A stretch of DNA of 64,000 bases from Trachythela sp. YZ-2020 (Eukaryota > Cnidaria > Anthozoa > Malacalcyonacea > Clavulariidae), in the NCBI GenBank assembly GCA_016169945.1, contig JADLSH010000373.1, forward strand, positions 558,001-622,000, given 5' to 3'. Under the pieces are notes generated by a model. The model was given only the letters and a program-made list of their open reading frames with translations, was not told where the DNA came from and ran no database searches. Position 1 is the stretch's first letter. Each line of letters opens with the position of its first letter. Both the position numbers and the translations under genes were made by a program. This document shows, one piece after another, positions 25,401-37,400 of this stretch.

Positions 25401-28400
25401 TGCCATGGCTACTGTGCTTCCATTTTTTATTCTTTCAAAAATTCTTAACCCAAAATACATTTCCCAAAATATTATTGTTTCCTTCCACTCTTCTTTCCAA
25501 ACTATTACAGTAATGATCAAAATTTTAATGGCACATTTAAAATGAAGGAAAACACAGTGATTACGTCAAGTAAAACATTTCATATGGCCTTTGAGTGCGC
25601 CGTGAAGAGGGGTGTGAGCCAGGGATCCAATTCTGTTTTCTAAGCCAAAATTTTGCTTTGAACACAAATATCCGACTCGTCTACCACCTTTGCATAGCAG
25701 ATTTTGTGATGAAAAAGCTTAGTAATAGTAATGTTTTGGAATGTAGTATCTGTCAATGTTCAGGTGGTGCGAGGGGTTACTGCTAGCATGTATTTCTAGT
25801 ATATCCTGTAATGTGATTTCCATATTTTGTTTATACATTGTTTCGACTAAATCCATCTGATTGGTCTATTCTTATCGCGTGAATGCTTTTGTATTCACTA
25901 TAAAAGACATGTATTTCCCCAACCCATGCTACTAACTTCCAGACGGAGGGCCTTCGCTCGAAACGTCGACGTTCTTGTTATATTTTTCGGGTAGTTTGAT
26001 CTTACAAACCCTCAATTATATCGTATATTAGTACCTACACTGCATGAAACCACGTATTTTCAAGATAGCAACTTACAGTACATATTGTATCGCAAACGCG
26101 TATCTTGAATGGAATAGATTCAGAGATAGTTTTGAAAATATGCAGCCTTTCGCGGGCAAACGAGTGCTTGCGATTACTAGAAATGAATGTTTTTGCTTCA
26201 CATAGGTTTTATACCCCGCATGCCCCCAAAATTTGTATATGCTACACTCGTATTGTGTGTTTCTTTTTGTGTTGTCATGTAAACGTACTCGTTGTTCTTA
26301 TGCCATGCAATTTGATATGACAATAAAATTTAGTATCTCTCATTTGTAAGAACTTTTAAAATTATATATAAATCTCCCTTACCGATTTTTCGTATCTTGC
26401 TTAGTTCTTGAAATATTTTGACTGAAAACAATTTATCTCATTCACGGTGGTTTAGTGACGTCACAAGCAGGGTTAGCCATATAAAAATACTCCTAGGTGA
26501 CCAAATAGCAATGACCATTTGCTTTCTGGGTAAAATACTTGCGTGACCCTGCTTGTGACGTAAGCGTATACCTGCTTGTGACCCTGAATGTGCGTGTAAC
26601 ATGCATATCCACAAAAATCCAAGATGGCGGACAACTCGCTGATTTATGATTATTTCTGTCAAAATATCTCAAGAACTAAGAAAGATACGAAAAATCGGTA
26701 AGGAAGATTTTTATATAATTTTAAAAGTTCTTTCAAATGAAACAAACTAAATTTTTATTGCCATATCCCTTTAAACGCGTGCACGGTGCCAGTGTAAGTA
26801 GCGTCTATACACGATAAGCTGCGGGTATTTAGGATCAAACTACCTCATATTCTTAAACAAACTAACTACTATTCTTAGTGTGGAAAGCCAAACCAAGTCT
26901 ACAATTGTCCAACATGTCACGCCGCCATTGGCGGCGTGGCCTACCGTTTAGCAGTAAACAACAAAGATGCAACCAAGTGAGTATGTACAAAGGTAATGGA
27001 AATAAGTTTTCCACACGGGTTGTATGGTGCCTATAAAAAAGAAGAGTACACTTAAAATAATTTTGCAATCCTACTAAGGGTGTTCTGCGGTACTATAGTA
27101 ACATAAACCACATTATACTCAGCTGTGATTTTATGTTATAACCTCTTCACAGTACATTTTGAATTTCGCTTATTAATATTACACACATTCGCACATTAAT
27201 CACAGCACGGTTTAGCCAAGGCCGGCGAAACCCAGTCACCTCAACCCCCTCAGTTTCGCACTGATGCGCTTTGGTTTGGCCCGTCCCCACTGAACGCTCG
27301 TCAGGGACGTGAACGCTGTGCAGTGTTCTGCCTCCACTATCGCCAGTGAATTTCTTGCGAAAGATTCTTATATAGTTCGGGGGCGTGTCTTCGTTGGAAA
27401 AAAACTTTAGAATATGCAGTCTTTAAAATGTCTTTAATCCTTACATGTTTGGCTGACATGTTATGGATTCTATTATACCATTTATTCTAGAAATGTGTAG
27501 TATATTCAACGAATAGGCGCACATAAAAGCTTGAGAAGTGACGTGATCATCCTTACCCAACTTTTCCGGTCCCCTTTGAACAGCCCGGGTCCTGGGTATT
27601 TTTCCCCACGTTGAGGATATCGAGTATAGTAGAAATATTGAAAAATTTTATTGTTATACAGTATTCTATTTTCTTCTTTGTTTAATTTTTCTCGCAATTA
27701 GGCAAGATCGAAGTAGCACTGGTCACATTCTTCGACGTGCTCAAGCTCAACAACAAACCGTAACCTCGGAACGAAATTTGACTCCTTTATCTTGCGGTGT
27801 ATTACGTTGCCTGACGCATGCAGCCATGTTGTTGGGAACAGACCAAGATATTCAGGTGTGTCAATTGAACTTATTACACAAATTCTTATCCACGTTGGGA
27901 AGTTATATCTGACGTTAACGCTCATTCAATAACATAGCTAGTAAAAGCAGGTCCGTATCACGGCAATTCACAAAATTTGCGTGCTTAACAATCACGTTTA
28001 AAGTTTAATTTGATAACCATTAGCATTTTACGCAAGTATTCGTTTCAATCAAGTGAAGTTGAAGTTAGAAGGCCAAATGTTAGAATAGAAGAGCATATCT
28101 ATTCAAGAAACATTTCTAACTTCAACTTCACTTCATTTAAATAATACTTACGATAAAATGGTAACGGTTATCAAATTAGTTTAATAGGCCGTTTTTAGCT
28201 AATTCTCGACAGTTCCAAAAGTGTTTAGTCAAGTTTAAACGCAGCTATCTCAGTCAGTATTGCATGAAAATGCACATGGCATATATCAAAATTTAAGTTA
28301 GACATCGCTAAATGCAAAGAAACGTATTTAAGTGTAATAGCTCTTTTAGTTTTTAAGTTATACTAACTCAAACAATCGTACTTTGCCCCACCCGGTATAT

Positions 28401-31400
28401 TTCCTTACGAAATTTTGGCACACTATTTTCAAACAGACAATTACTTAATTCATCCGCAGTTTTCTTTTTCTGGGATTCCTTAAGTTAATAGAACCAAAAG
28501 GTGTCACACGCATTTTTGTTTAAATGCTTCTATTAAAGCATTTTTTTTAAAAACCTTTTTCGGGATATTTTTTCAGTTGTTATGACACGGTGTTTTGTTG
28601 TGGGGCTGATTCATAAATCATAAATCAGTGGCTTTTCGTATGATCATAAATCAGTCGAGCTAGATCGATAGTCAATATGCTGTAAATAGCATTTCAATGT
28701 TTTATACAGAGTATTGCTGCTATAATAAAACCACCAGTTCAAGATGTTGTCCAGTTCTTAAAAGAACATCTACAGCATGATATAAGATGTATAGCACGAA
28801 ATACTGGTAACAACGATGATGAGGCGATGCAAATAATCCATCTAGTGCTTGTTGGTATTGTAAATAACCTGGGCCAGCAGGGAGGTAAGTTTACTGTGGC
28901 TTTGTAACTAATATCCTTCATCGGTTCTATTCTGTAAAATCAAGTACATGCAAATGCTATTTTGCAAGCATCTATGAAGATTCACATCAAAAAAAATTAA
29001 ACTTTGAATCAAACACAACATAGTATGCCCAGTTAATATGCCAGTAATTTACTATGGTACATTGATTAGATTCAATTTAGATCATTGGGTAGTTTTTCGA
29101 AGTGTTGAGTGAGTGAGGCTGTGGGTGAAAGGTAATCTTCAATCATGCCTGGAAAATATGATAAAAGGGGGTTTACGAAAATAAGTTAGATACTTCAGGT
29201 GCAAATGCAATTCTTTTCAAATCCATTCGGGAACCTCCCGCCCCCCCCCCAATATTTTCTGGTTTTGCCTGGTAAAATAATGCCTTTTCTTTCTTTGTTT
29301 CGATTGAAGTTCGAGCGCGGATTTTTGCATGGGTTGTATGTAGACTGCCATTATACTCATTTAGCAAGTATATCGAACCGTACTGTTTAATTAACCTGGA
29401 CTGTTGGCGAATTTCATCCAATAACTAGATGAATGTTTTCGTGATACATTTATGCGCATAATCAGTATTGTATGATTAATTCCTTTATGTAGTGAAATAC
29501 TACTTTATGTCGTCGATTATATCAGTTCATATATACGACTATATATAGGTTATGAGTAGTATTATAGGTACCGTTCGAGCCTTATTTTTGAGGCGGTGCA
29601 AGGGGGAGCACATCATTAAAAATTCAAATATCATTAGCGTATGGTACATTAACATAATGTAAGGGGAGGATCATCATAAACATAATATGAGGCCAATCAA
29701 CCCTTATTTTTGAGGGGGAGCAGGGGGAAGCACAATAATTAATTATGTATTGACGTCATAATGATATGCAAGGCAAGTTTGGGCAAAACAAGCATTATGC
29801 TGAGTTCAGCATATTTTGTGTGCAAAAAATACGGGTTTGTTGTCATAGCATATACAAACATTGTCGTTTTGGCGTTAGAAACATAAATATTTTGATGCAT
29901 TTGTTGCTAATGTAAACTAAAGACACAATAGCTTAACTCATTAAGGGATTAAGTCAAAAGGCTTGTTTGGGCGAAACAATCATTAAGCTGAACCATCCCA
30001 ATAGCTAAGCGTCCGTATAAAGTTCCCAAGCGTCGTGTTCCAAACACAGTCCGTTTCTACAACCGTGACCGGACGTTTGGCCGACAGGCATTTGGCCGAC
30101 AGACACTAATCCGACAGACGTTTGACCGACATGACCTTTCACCGACAGACATTTAGCCGACAGGACATTTGGCCGACAAGATAATGCTCACGGGTAATGA
30201 TGACTCATTGGATGACTCATACAAATTAATCAGACTATGCACCTCTACAACGAGTAAATATATTCTCGTATCTAATATCACATTATACGAAACGGCTTAG
30301 ACAACTAATATAGCGACGCTTAACCTAGTAAAATATTATTGCCTTATGCGAAGTAATAACAAGCTGCAGAAATATAGCTTTCTAGAACGAGAAGATCTTA
30401 AAGTTTAATCGGCATAGCTAAGGTCTTATGGAGAAATACAAATATATGTTTGCCAAGCGAATGTATAAACATAGTTCTTAAAGGGATTTAAACCTTACAA
30501 AGTTTCAAGCGTTTTAGATGTAGCAGAGGATGAAAAGCAGTGATTTTTAAGCGAGATTTACGAGCATATACAAGCATTGTATGTAAACACAATTCTATAC
30601 GTAGGTTTGTAAGTCATTTGTAAATCGTTAACGGCGATTTGAATAAATTGAGAATATATCATTATAGGACGGGGAAATATTGTACAATGTACACACAGCA
30701 CACACACAGAATTCATTTTAAAAACATTTATTGCTTAAAATTTATTTTGCAACGTTAGTAAGGTCTGCTCCTAAGAGCATATCGTGTAGGTATCTTTAAA
30801 GAGTTCTCATATTCTTGTCTGTCTTCGGGTGATAATCTTGCAATATCCTCAGCTTTCATAGGAATATATTTTGGTTTCTCATGAAGCAGTCTTTGTTCGT
30901 AACCTTCTCGTTGCTCTGGAGTCATCATTGCTAAATCTTTAGGTCTCCAATCAGCCGAGTCTACCCAATTGTGGAAAAAGTTGTGTTTGAGTTTGGGTCG
31001 TTCTCCTTGTGTTGGTGGTGGTGTGAGAAAGCCAGGTTTAGGAGCAGCAAGCACAGGTTGTGTCATCTCGATAGATCTAGGAGTGGTTGGTTGTGTTATC
31101 TTTTTAGGTTCACGAGCAGCGTCTTCAACGATATCTGGTGTTTCAACAACTGCAGGACGGTGAATCGGAATATCCATCTTGTTTTTAAAAGTTAGAAATC
31201 GATTTAGTTGGTCAGAATACAGCTTGCTTTTCTCAACCGCGGTAAGCTGTGGTGCTTCAATGATCTCTTGCATTCGCTGCTTGGCGTTATACATTGCATT
31301 TACAAGGGATGGTTGACGATAGGACTGTTTCCGTAAATATTCGACTGAGGCCTCGCCTGGCAATACATTTGTTTTGAGTCGTTGTTGATCATCCGTTGTT

Positions 31401-34400
31401 GGTTTTAAATCCAACATTAAATACCCACGAGGACGGCTCGTGGCTTCTTCATAACTCCTCATAAACTCTCGCACTCTGCCAGGATGAATTTTTCTTGCAA
31501 GCATAGAGATTTGTTGCCTATCTCTTTGCTGGGGACTCTAAACAACACAACATAATAGTTGAGGAGTTTGAATTAGTTTTCATCTTGTTTTATGAAATTT
31601 TAGGCTCTTGCGATGACGGATGGACAATTTTATGTTGATATAGAAAACATTCAGGTGTGCATCAAGATAGCAAAGAAACTAGGTAAAGCCTTGTCTACCA
31701 CAGTTCTATTCTCTTCATTAGTGGCTCATCATATCAAAATAGGATGGCTGCCATTGACCATGTTGATCCTGTATCATGTTGATTATGGTCAATGGCAGCC
31801 ATCCTATTTTGATATGATGAGAACAATGCCTGGAATAGAATTTCAATGAAGGAATACCTGAAGATATTGACAAAACAGGTTACCTAGATGTTTCACAACG
31901 CAATTTGATCGTACTAGATGATCTTATGGCACAATCGGGCAAGGACAAACGTATAGCTGATCTTTTCACAAAAGGGAGTCATCACAGAAATTTGTTCGTC
32001 ATCTACATTGTCCAAAATATATTTCATCAGAGCAAAGAGATGAGAAATATTAGTCTCAACGCCCATTATATTGTGTTGTTTAAGTTACCAAGAGATAGGC
32101 AACAAATCTCCATGCTTGCAAGACAAATTGATCCTGGCAGAGAGCGAGAGTTTATGAGGAGTTATGAAGAAGCCACGAGCCGTCCTCATGGGTATTTAAT
32201 GTTGGATTTAAAACCAACAACGGATGATCAACAACGACTCAAAACAAATGTATTGCCAGGCGAGGCCTTAGTCGAATATTTACGGAAACAGTCCTATCGT
32301 CAACCACCCTTGTAAAATGGCAATGTGAATAATACCGAGCAGCGAATGCAAGAGATCATCGAAGCACCACAGCTTTCGCGGTTGAGAAAAGAGAAAAGCA
32401 GCCGTATGAAGGAATGTAAGACCAACTAAATCGATTTCTAACAAGATGGATATTCCGATTCACCGTCCTGCAGTTGTTGAAACACCAGATATCGTTGAAG
32501 ACGCTGCTCCTGAACCTATAGAGATAACACAACCAACCACTCCTAGATCTATCGAGACGACACAACCTGTGCCTGCTACTCCTAAACCTGGCTTTCTCAC
32601 ACCACCACCAACACAAGGAGAACTACCCAAACTCAAACACAACTTTTTCCACACTTGGGTAGACTCGGCTGATTGGAGACCTAAATATTTAGCAATGATG
32701 ACTCCCAGAGCAACGAGAAGGTTACAAACAAAGACTGCTTCACGAGAGACCAAATTATATTCCTATGAAAGCTGAGGATATTGCAAGATTATCACCCGAA
32801 GACAGACAAGAATATGAGAACTCTTTAAAGATACCTAAACGATATGCTCTTAGGAGCAGATCTTACTAACGTTGCAAAATAAATTTTAAGCAATAAATAT
32901 GTTTTAAAATGAATTCTGTGTGTGTGCTGTGTGTACATTGTACAATATTTCCCCGTCCTATAATGATATATTCTCAATTTATTCAAATCGCCGTTAACGA
33001 TTTACAAATGACTTACAAACCTACGTATAGAATTGTGTTTACATACAATGCTTGTATATGCTCGTAAATCTCGCTTAAAAATCACTGCTTTTCATCCTCT
33101 GCTACATCTAAAACGCTTGAAACTTTGTAAGGTTTAAATCCCTTTAAGAACTATGTTTATATATTCGCTTGGCAAACATATATTGTATTTCTCTATAAGA
33201 CCTTAGCTATGCCGATTAAACTTTAAGATCTTCTCGTTTTAGAAAGCTATATTTCTACTTGTTATTACTTCGCATAAGGCAATAATATTTTACTAGGTTA
33301 AGCGTCGCTATATTAGTTGTCTAAGCCGTTTCGTATAAGGTGATATTAGATACGAAAATATATAGGGTTGATTGGTACTACCCTCATATTATGTTTATGA
33401 TGATCCTCCCCCTACATTATGTTAATGTTCCATACGCTAATGATGTTTGAATTTTTAATGATGTGCTCCCCTTGCTCCTCCTCACAAATAAGGCTCGAAC
33501 GTTACCTATAATACTACTGTTATGAATAAGTTGAGTTAACTCTAAAAGAGTGCTTAATGAATATCTGAGCATATAATTGATGACATTGAGATAACACGAC
33601 TCAACAAACTTGACTAGGCAAGGACCAGGCTTATATATATGGTATTGGTACATAGTATTTTCTCCTACAAAAATTGTAATGGCATTCAAGATAACCAAAA
33701 CTTCTTAAGTCGCTCCTGCAGAATAATTGACCATGATGTGATGAGAAGAATAGCCAGGTCTCGTATATCCATGGTTACTGGTTTTTGTTATACCTTTACT
33801 CTATACATATTCATAAAAATGACTTTATTGTAGGAAATCTAAATATTGATGGCAACCTGAGCGCCAAAGATTCAAGAAGGGCTTGGGAAGATGCATTTAT
33901 GACAACTTATTTGAATCCTCTTCTTTCCGTAAGTGTTTATATCACAAGGTTAGATTTATAGCGTTTTCAGTTTTACATAATTTGAGCTACTTTCTATGAG
34001 GCAAAACGCTCATAGTGCCGAATAAGAAATCTTTCACAAATCTCGTAATCAACTAAGAAAGTATAGTGTTGTAGAGCGGAATAGAGGCAGGGAACAAATT
34101 TAGATTTTCTATTTTTTACTTGTTTTTACTATATAGGTTAAGTAACAGCCTCCAGAAATTTTCATACGTATACATGCCAGAATAATTGGCAAAAAGAAAA
34201 GTAATACGCCTTTACAGAAAGTAATAAGCCTTGGCTATAGAGCCATATATTCTGTTACTGGAGACATTTGCGAAATCACACAGTTTAATAGATTTGTAAA
34301 ATACCTTTATATCATCACGTTACCAGTTACAAGATACACGGGAGTCTCATCACAAAACGAGGCTCTATCCAACGGCAAGGAAGGGTGCATTCCATTCTTA

Positions 34401-37400
34401 TCTATATGATTGATTTTGTGGAGGAAGTACAAATTCCATCGATTTTTCATGATCATAAGTTTATCTTGCTGTGGCAGTCTATACGCACATTCTATATAAT
34501 TATCTGTATATATGAAAAATTAGATCGGTATAAGCTAGCAGAAAATATTGTTGGAAAAAAGTAGTGATATATATTGATTTTTTAAACGGAAAAGGTAAAT
34601 TAGAGGTGAATAATAAAGCCCAGAAAATGCTTTTCAAAAGAGATGGCAAAAAGGACAAACAGTTTGCAAACAATCATGATTTCTATAAAATGATGTCCAA
34701 TATGATACAAGGTTCAAATTGTTGTATTCTGACTTTCCCAGGCTATTTCCCACTTGCTGCAGGACAGTTTGGGTCGTATGGTCCGAGATGAAAGACTTGG
34801 TATGTAACAGTATTTTAACAGAGAACTTTGTTGAATATTTTTCAATATTTTGTCAGAGGTCTGTCATCTTATTTTAATACCTCATTTACACTGAATGCAA
34901 GACGGGTTACCCCTACCATACGTCTTTGAATTCACGTCCATTGGCAAAGCATATGTATACATGCAACATCGCTTTTGTCTTTTGAATGGTTTGAATACGA
35001 AGCAGCTTTATAGTCTGCTCAATTGCTGGGTCTTATAGCGTCTGATGATCTTAAGTGGAATGCACATATTGATAAGATTGGTAAGAAAGTAACATTATGC
35101 ATGCATATTATCTACTGCAGCGTAAACGAACAAGTGGAATGTAAGAGGAAAATGACGAATAACATTGGATATGAATAATGAATATTTGAGATTAAAAAAT
35201 CTGGAATAATTTGCACAGATTTCGTGTGGAAAGGAATAGAGAATGATGAATAATTAATATAGTAAATTAATAATTCCCATATACGATGAATAATTGGATC
35301 ACGAGTATTCCAATTCCACCCCAACCGTCGACCAGCTTTTCTGTAAAACTTGTAAACGTCCCGTAACTTCCGTTGCTGAACACGCAAGTCCTGGCTTTCA
35401 CAATGCTTTACCACGATATTTATCAGATGTTACAGTAATAATTGTACGAGACTAAAATGTTTCTTTTAATTATACATCTGTTATAAACTAACAGATTCAA
35501 AAACAGTTTAGAATTCATCATTCTTGCAATTATATATAGTCACGAATTATATTAGTTATAATATAGTAGCAGTTCCTAACATTTGCAAACACTTGCTTAA
35601 TCCGACATTTTGTTGCGTGATCCTACTACTTTCAAAAACACACACATGCATACTGTATATATAAACAAATATGTTAACTCTTCAATATGCTATACCTTCT
35701 GTTCTATTCTAAGCTTATAACCATAAAAAACGTCATCAGCGATATTTTAACAGTACCATTTGTCGCAAAAGTACGATGTAAATAGAGTATATTTGAGTTT
35801 TCCCATATTCTATGTATAGCTGCAAACGAAATCCGCATTAGGAGTTGAGTTCCCTACATGTTACTATAGAATTTAACACTGTGCAAATTTGCAAATCCTT
35901 GTTGGATTACTCAGCCGATTTTCCACTAATTGGTAGTGATATTAATACACTTATCAATCCCCAGGCAATAATCGTCTGATGAGATTGCTACATGAACTGG
36001 ATGACCCAAATTATGCTGTCATAACAGAACTCAATCCGATGTGTCCAGCACTATGGCGATACCGCAAAAAGATCACGATAGAATATTTATCGTTCAAGTT
36101 TCAAGAGTATTCACAAGGTCGCGATAAGCCAGAAAGATGTGAAGTTTTGGCAGAATTCTTGAAAAAGGTATACAAACAAATTACATCAGATTATACTCAG
36201 GAAAAATATGGGGATTAAACAGCTGCACCAATTGTATTATCAAACTACATGCCCCTTTTGATCAAATTTTCAATTGTTGTGGATGAAACAGTCGCAGGAG
36301 TGTGCAATCAACCATTAATACATATTAAGACTGTGATTGGTGTAAGGTCGATTATGATGTTCCAAAAACATGCAGTTCCCAAAACTGTAACAAATTTACA
36401 TGATTGGTTGAAAAATAGAAACTAATTAATCATAATCAATCGCATTCAAGGCGATTTTGACGTAAGTGGCTACTGTATTTTGCTTCCTAACAAACATGGT
36501 GCCGGAGAATATAGCAACGGGGGAATAATATATTCCAATTTGTACTCTTTTCCGCATTGTTATAGAAAACACAAATTCTCTTTAAAAGACTAAAAGGTTT
36601 TAAATGCCTTAAAAATATATACTCTAGCGAAGTATAAAAACTTCAGGAGTGGATAGCAAAATTTTCAGTTATGCATGTTATTAATAAGTAATATCATGGT
36701 TCCTCCTACAATTTGGTAAACAAGCACACATTCTTCGGCATCGTGCAATTTTGTTAGTCTTCGTGCTTTTTTCCAAATGGTACTCGAAACCATGCTATTA
36801 CCAATACTTATTTATATTTTTAGTCATAATGCAAAATATTTTCTACGTTTTTGGCAAGCCCCTTTGTCAAAGTCAAATTTTTCACAACATTCGCCTTAAA
36901 CTAAATTGCCTTAAGTTAAATTGCCTTAAGTTAAATTGCCTTAAGTTAAATTGCCTTAAGTTAAATTGCCTTAAGTTAAATTGTCTATAGCTCCTGAAGA
37001 GCTTATAGGAACGAAAAGGTTTTTGCGGAAAAGTAAAAAAACACATTTTTCAAACAAAAGTGGTTTAGTCTCTTGTTATCAAACCAAACCAAACGTTTTT
37101 CTTGCAATGAACACTTGTGTTTGATCATTCTTGGCGTGCATGTTACGTCATTGACTCCATGTTGGATAAATTTGACAAAGGATTTTGTTTGTTTGCTATT
37201 CAAATTTCATCCAAAATGGTGAAAACCTCTTTGACTTTGTCCTTTATAAATCCTTTGAGATTGGTTGCATACCACCTATATATAAGTATAGCGAGTATAT
37301 ATACGAAAATCATAAAAATATACCTCTGTCTCAGAAAATACCACATACTTCTTACAGAGAAATACCTTTTCCCGATGTATATAATATCATTTGAAAAACT

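Larger units (their letters stand above)
17397..25798. mobile_element. 8.4 kb Helitron-like insertion inside the Penelope element
   Basis: The Penelope sequence stops at ...CATATTAA (17396) and resumes at TATCCTGTAATGTG (25799). The inverted Penelope copy at 16200-16290 shows the uninterrupted site with no duplicated bases. The insertion ends are TTCCCGAGCC + hairpin GGCGCGAAGCGCC on the left and GCATGTATTTCTAG on the right, shared with the short element at 6626-7491. A/T target, no duplication and a CTAG end fit a Helitron. The hairpin sits at the unusual end, so the class is tentative. Cargo: OTU relic, G2E3-like exons, MITEs, foldback. Confidence 0.55.
29545..33530. mobile_element. Inverted duplication of a Polinton/Maverick fragment
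   Basis: The outer segments match in inverse orientation: 29560-29690 with 33365-33520, 30245-30750 with 32870-33350. The inner coding segments 31570-30755 (minus) and 32075-32869 (plus) are also inverse copies. The centre lies near 31770, where GATGGCTGCCATTGACCAT is itself palindromic. The left arm carries an extra ~545 bp (29700-30245) with the dispersed repeat and a GGCCGACA tandem. Coding content is the C-terminal half of a packaging ATPase. Both copies are broken. Confidence 0.75.

Noticed and set aside
30969..31195. Plus-strand open frames opposite the ATPase fragment
   Set aside because: Antisense shadows of the Pro-rich linker of the minus-strand Polinton ATPase; the matching frames recur opposite the plus copy.
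34564..34791. 75-codon open frame before the 34742 exon
   Set aside because: It overlaps the true micro-exon in a different frame and has no family similarity. The splice-phase solution requires 34742-34799.
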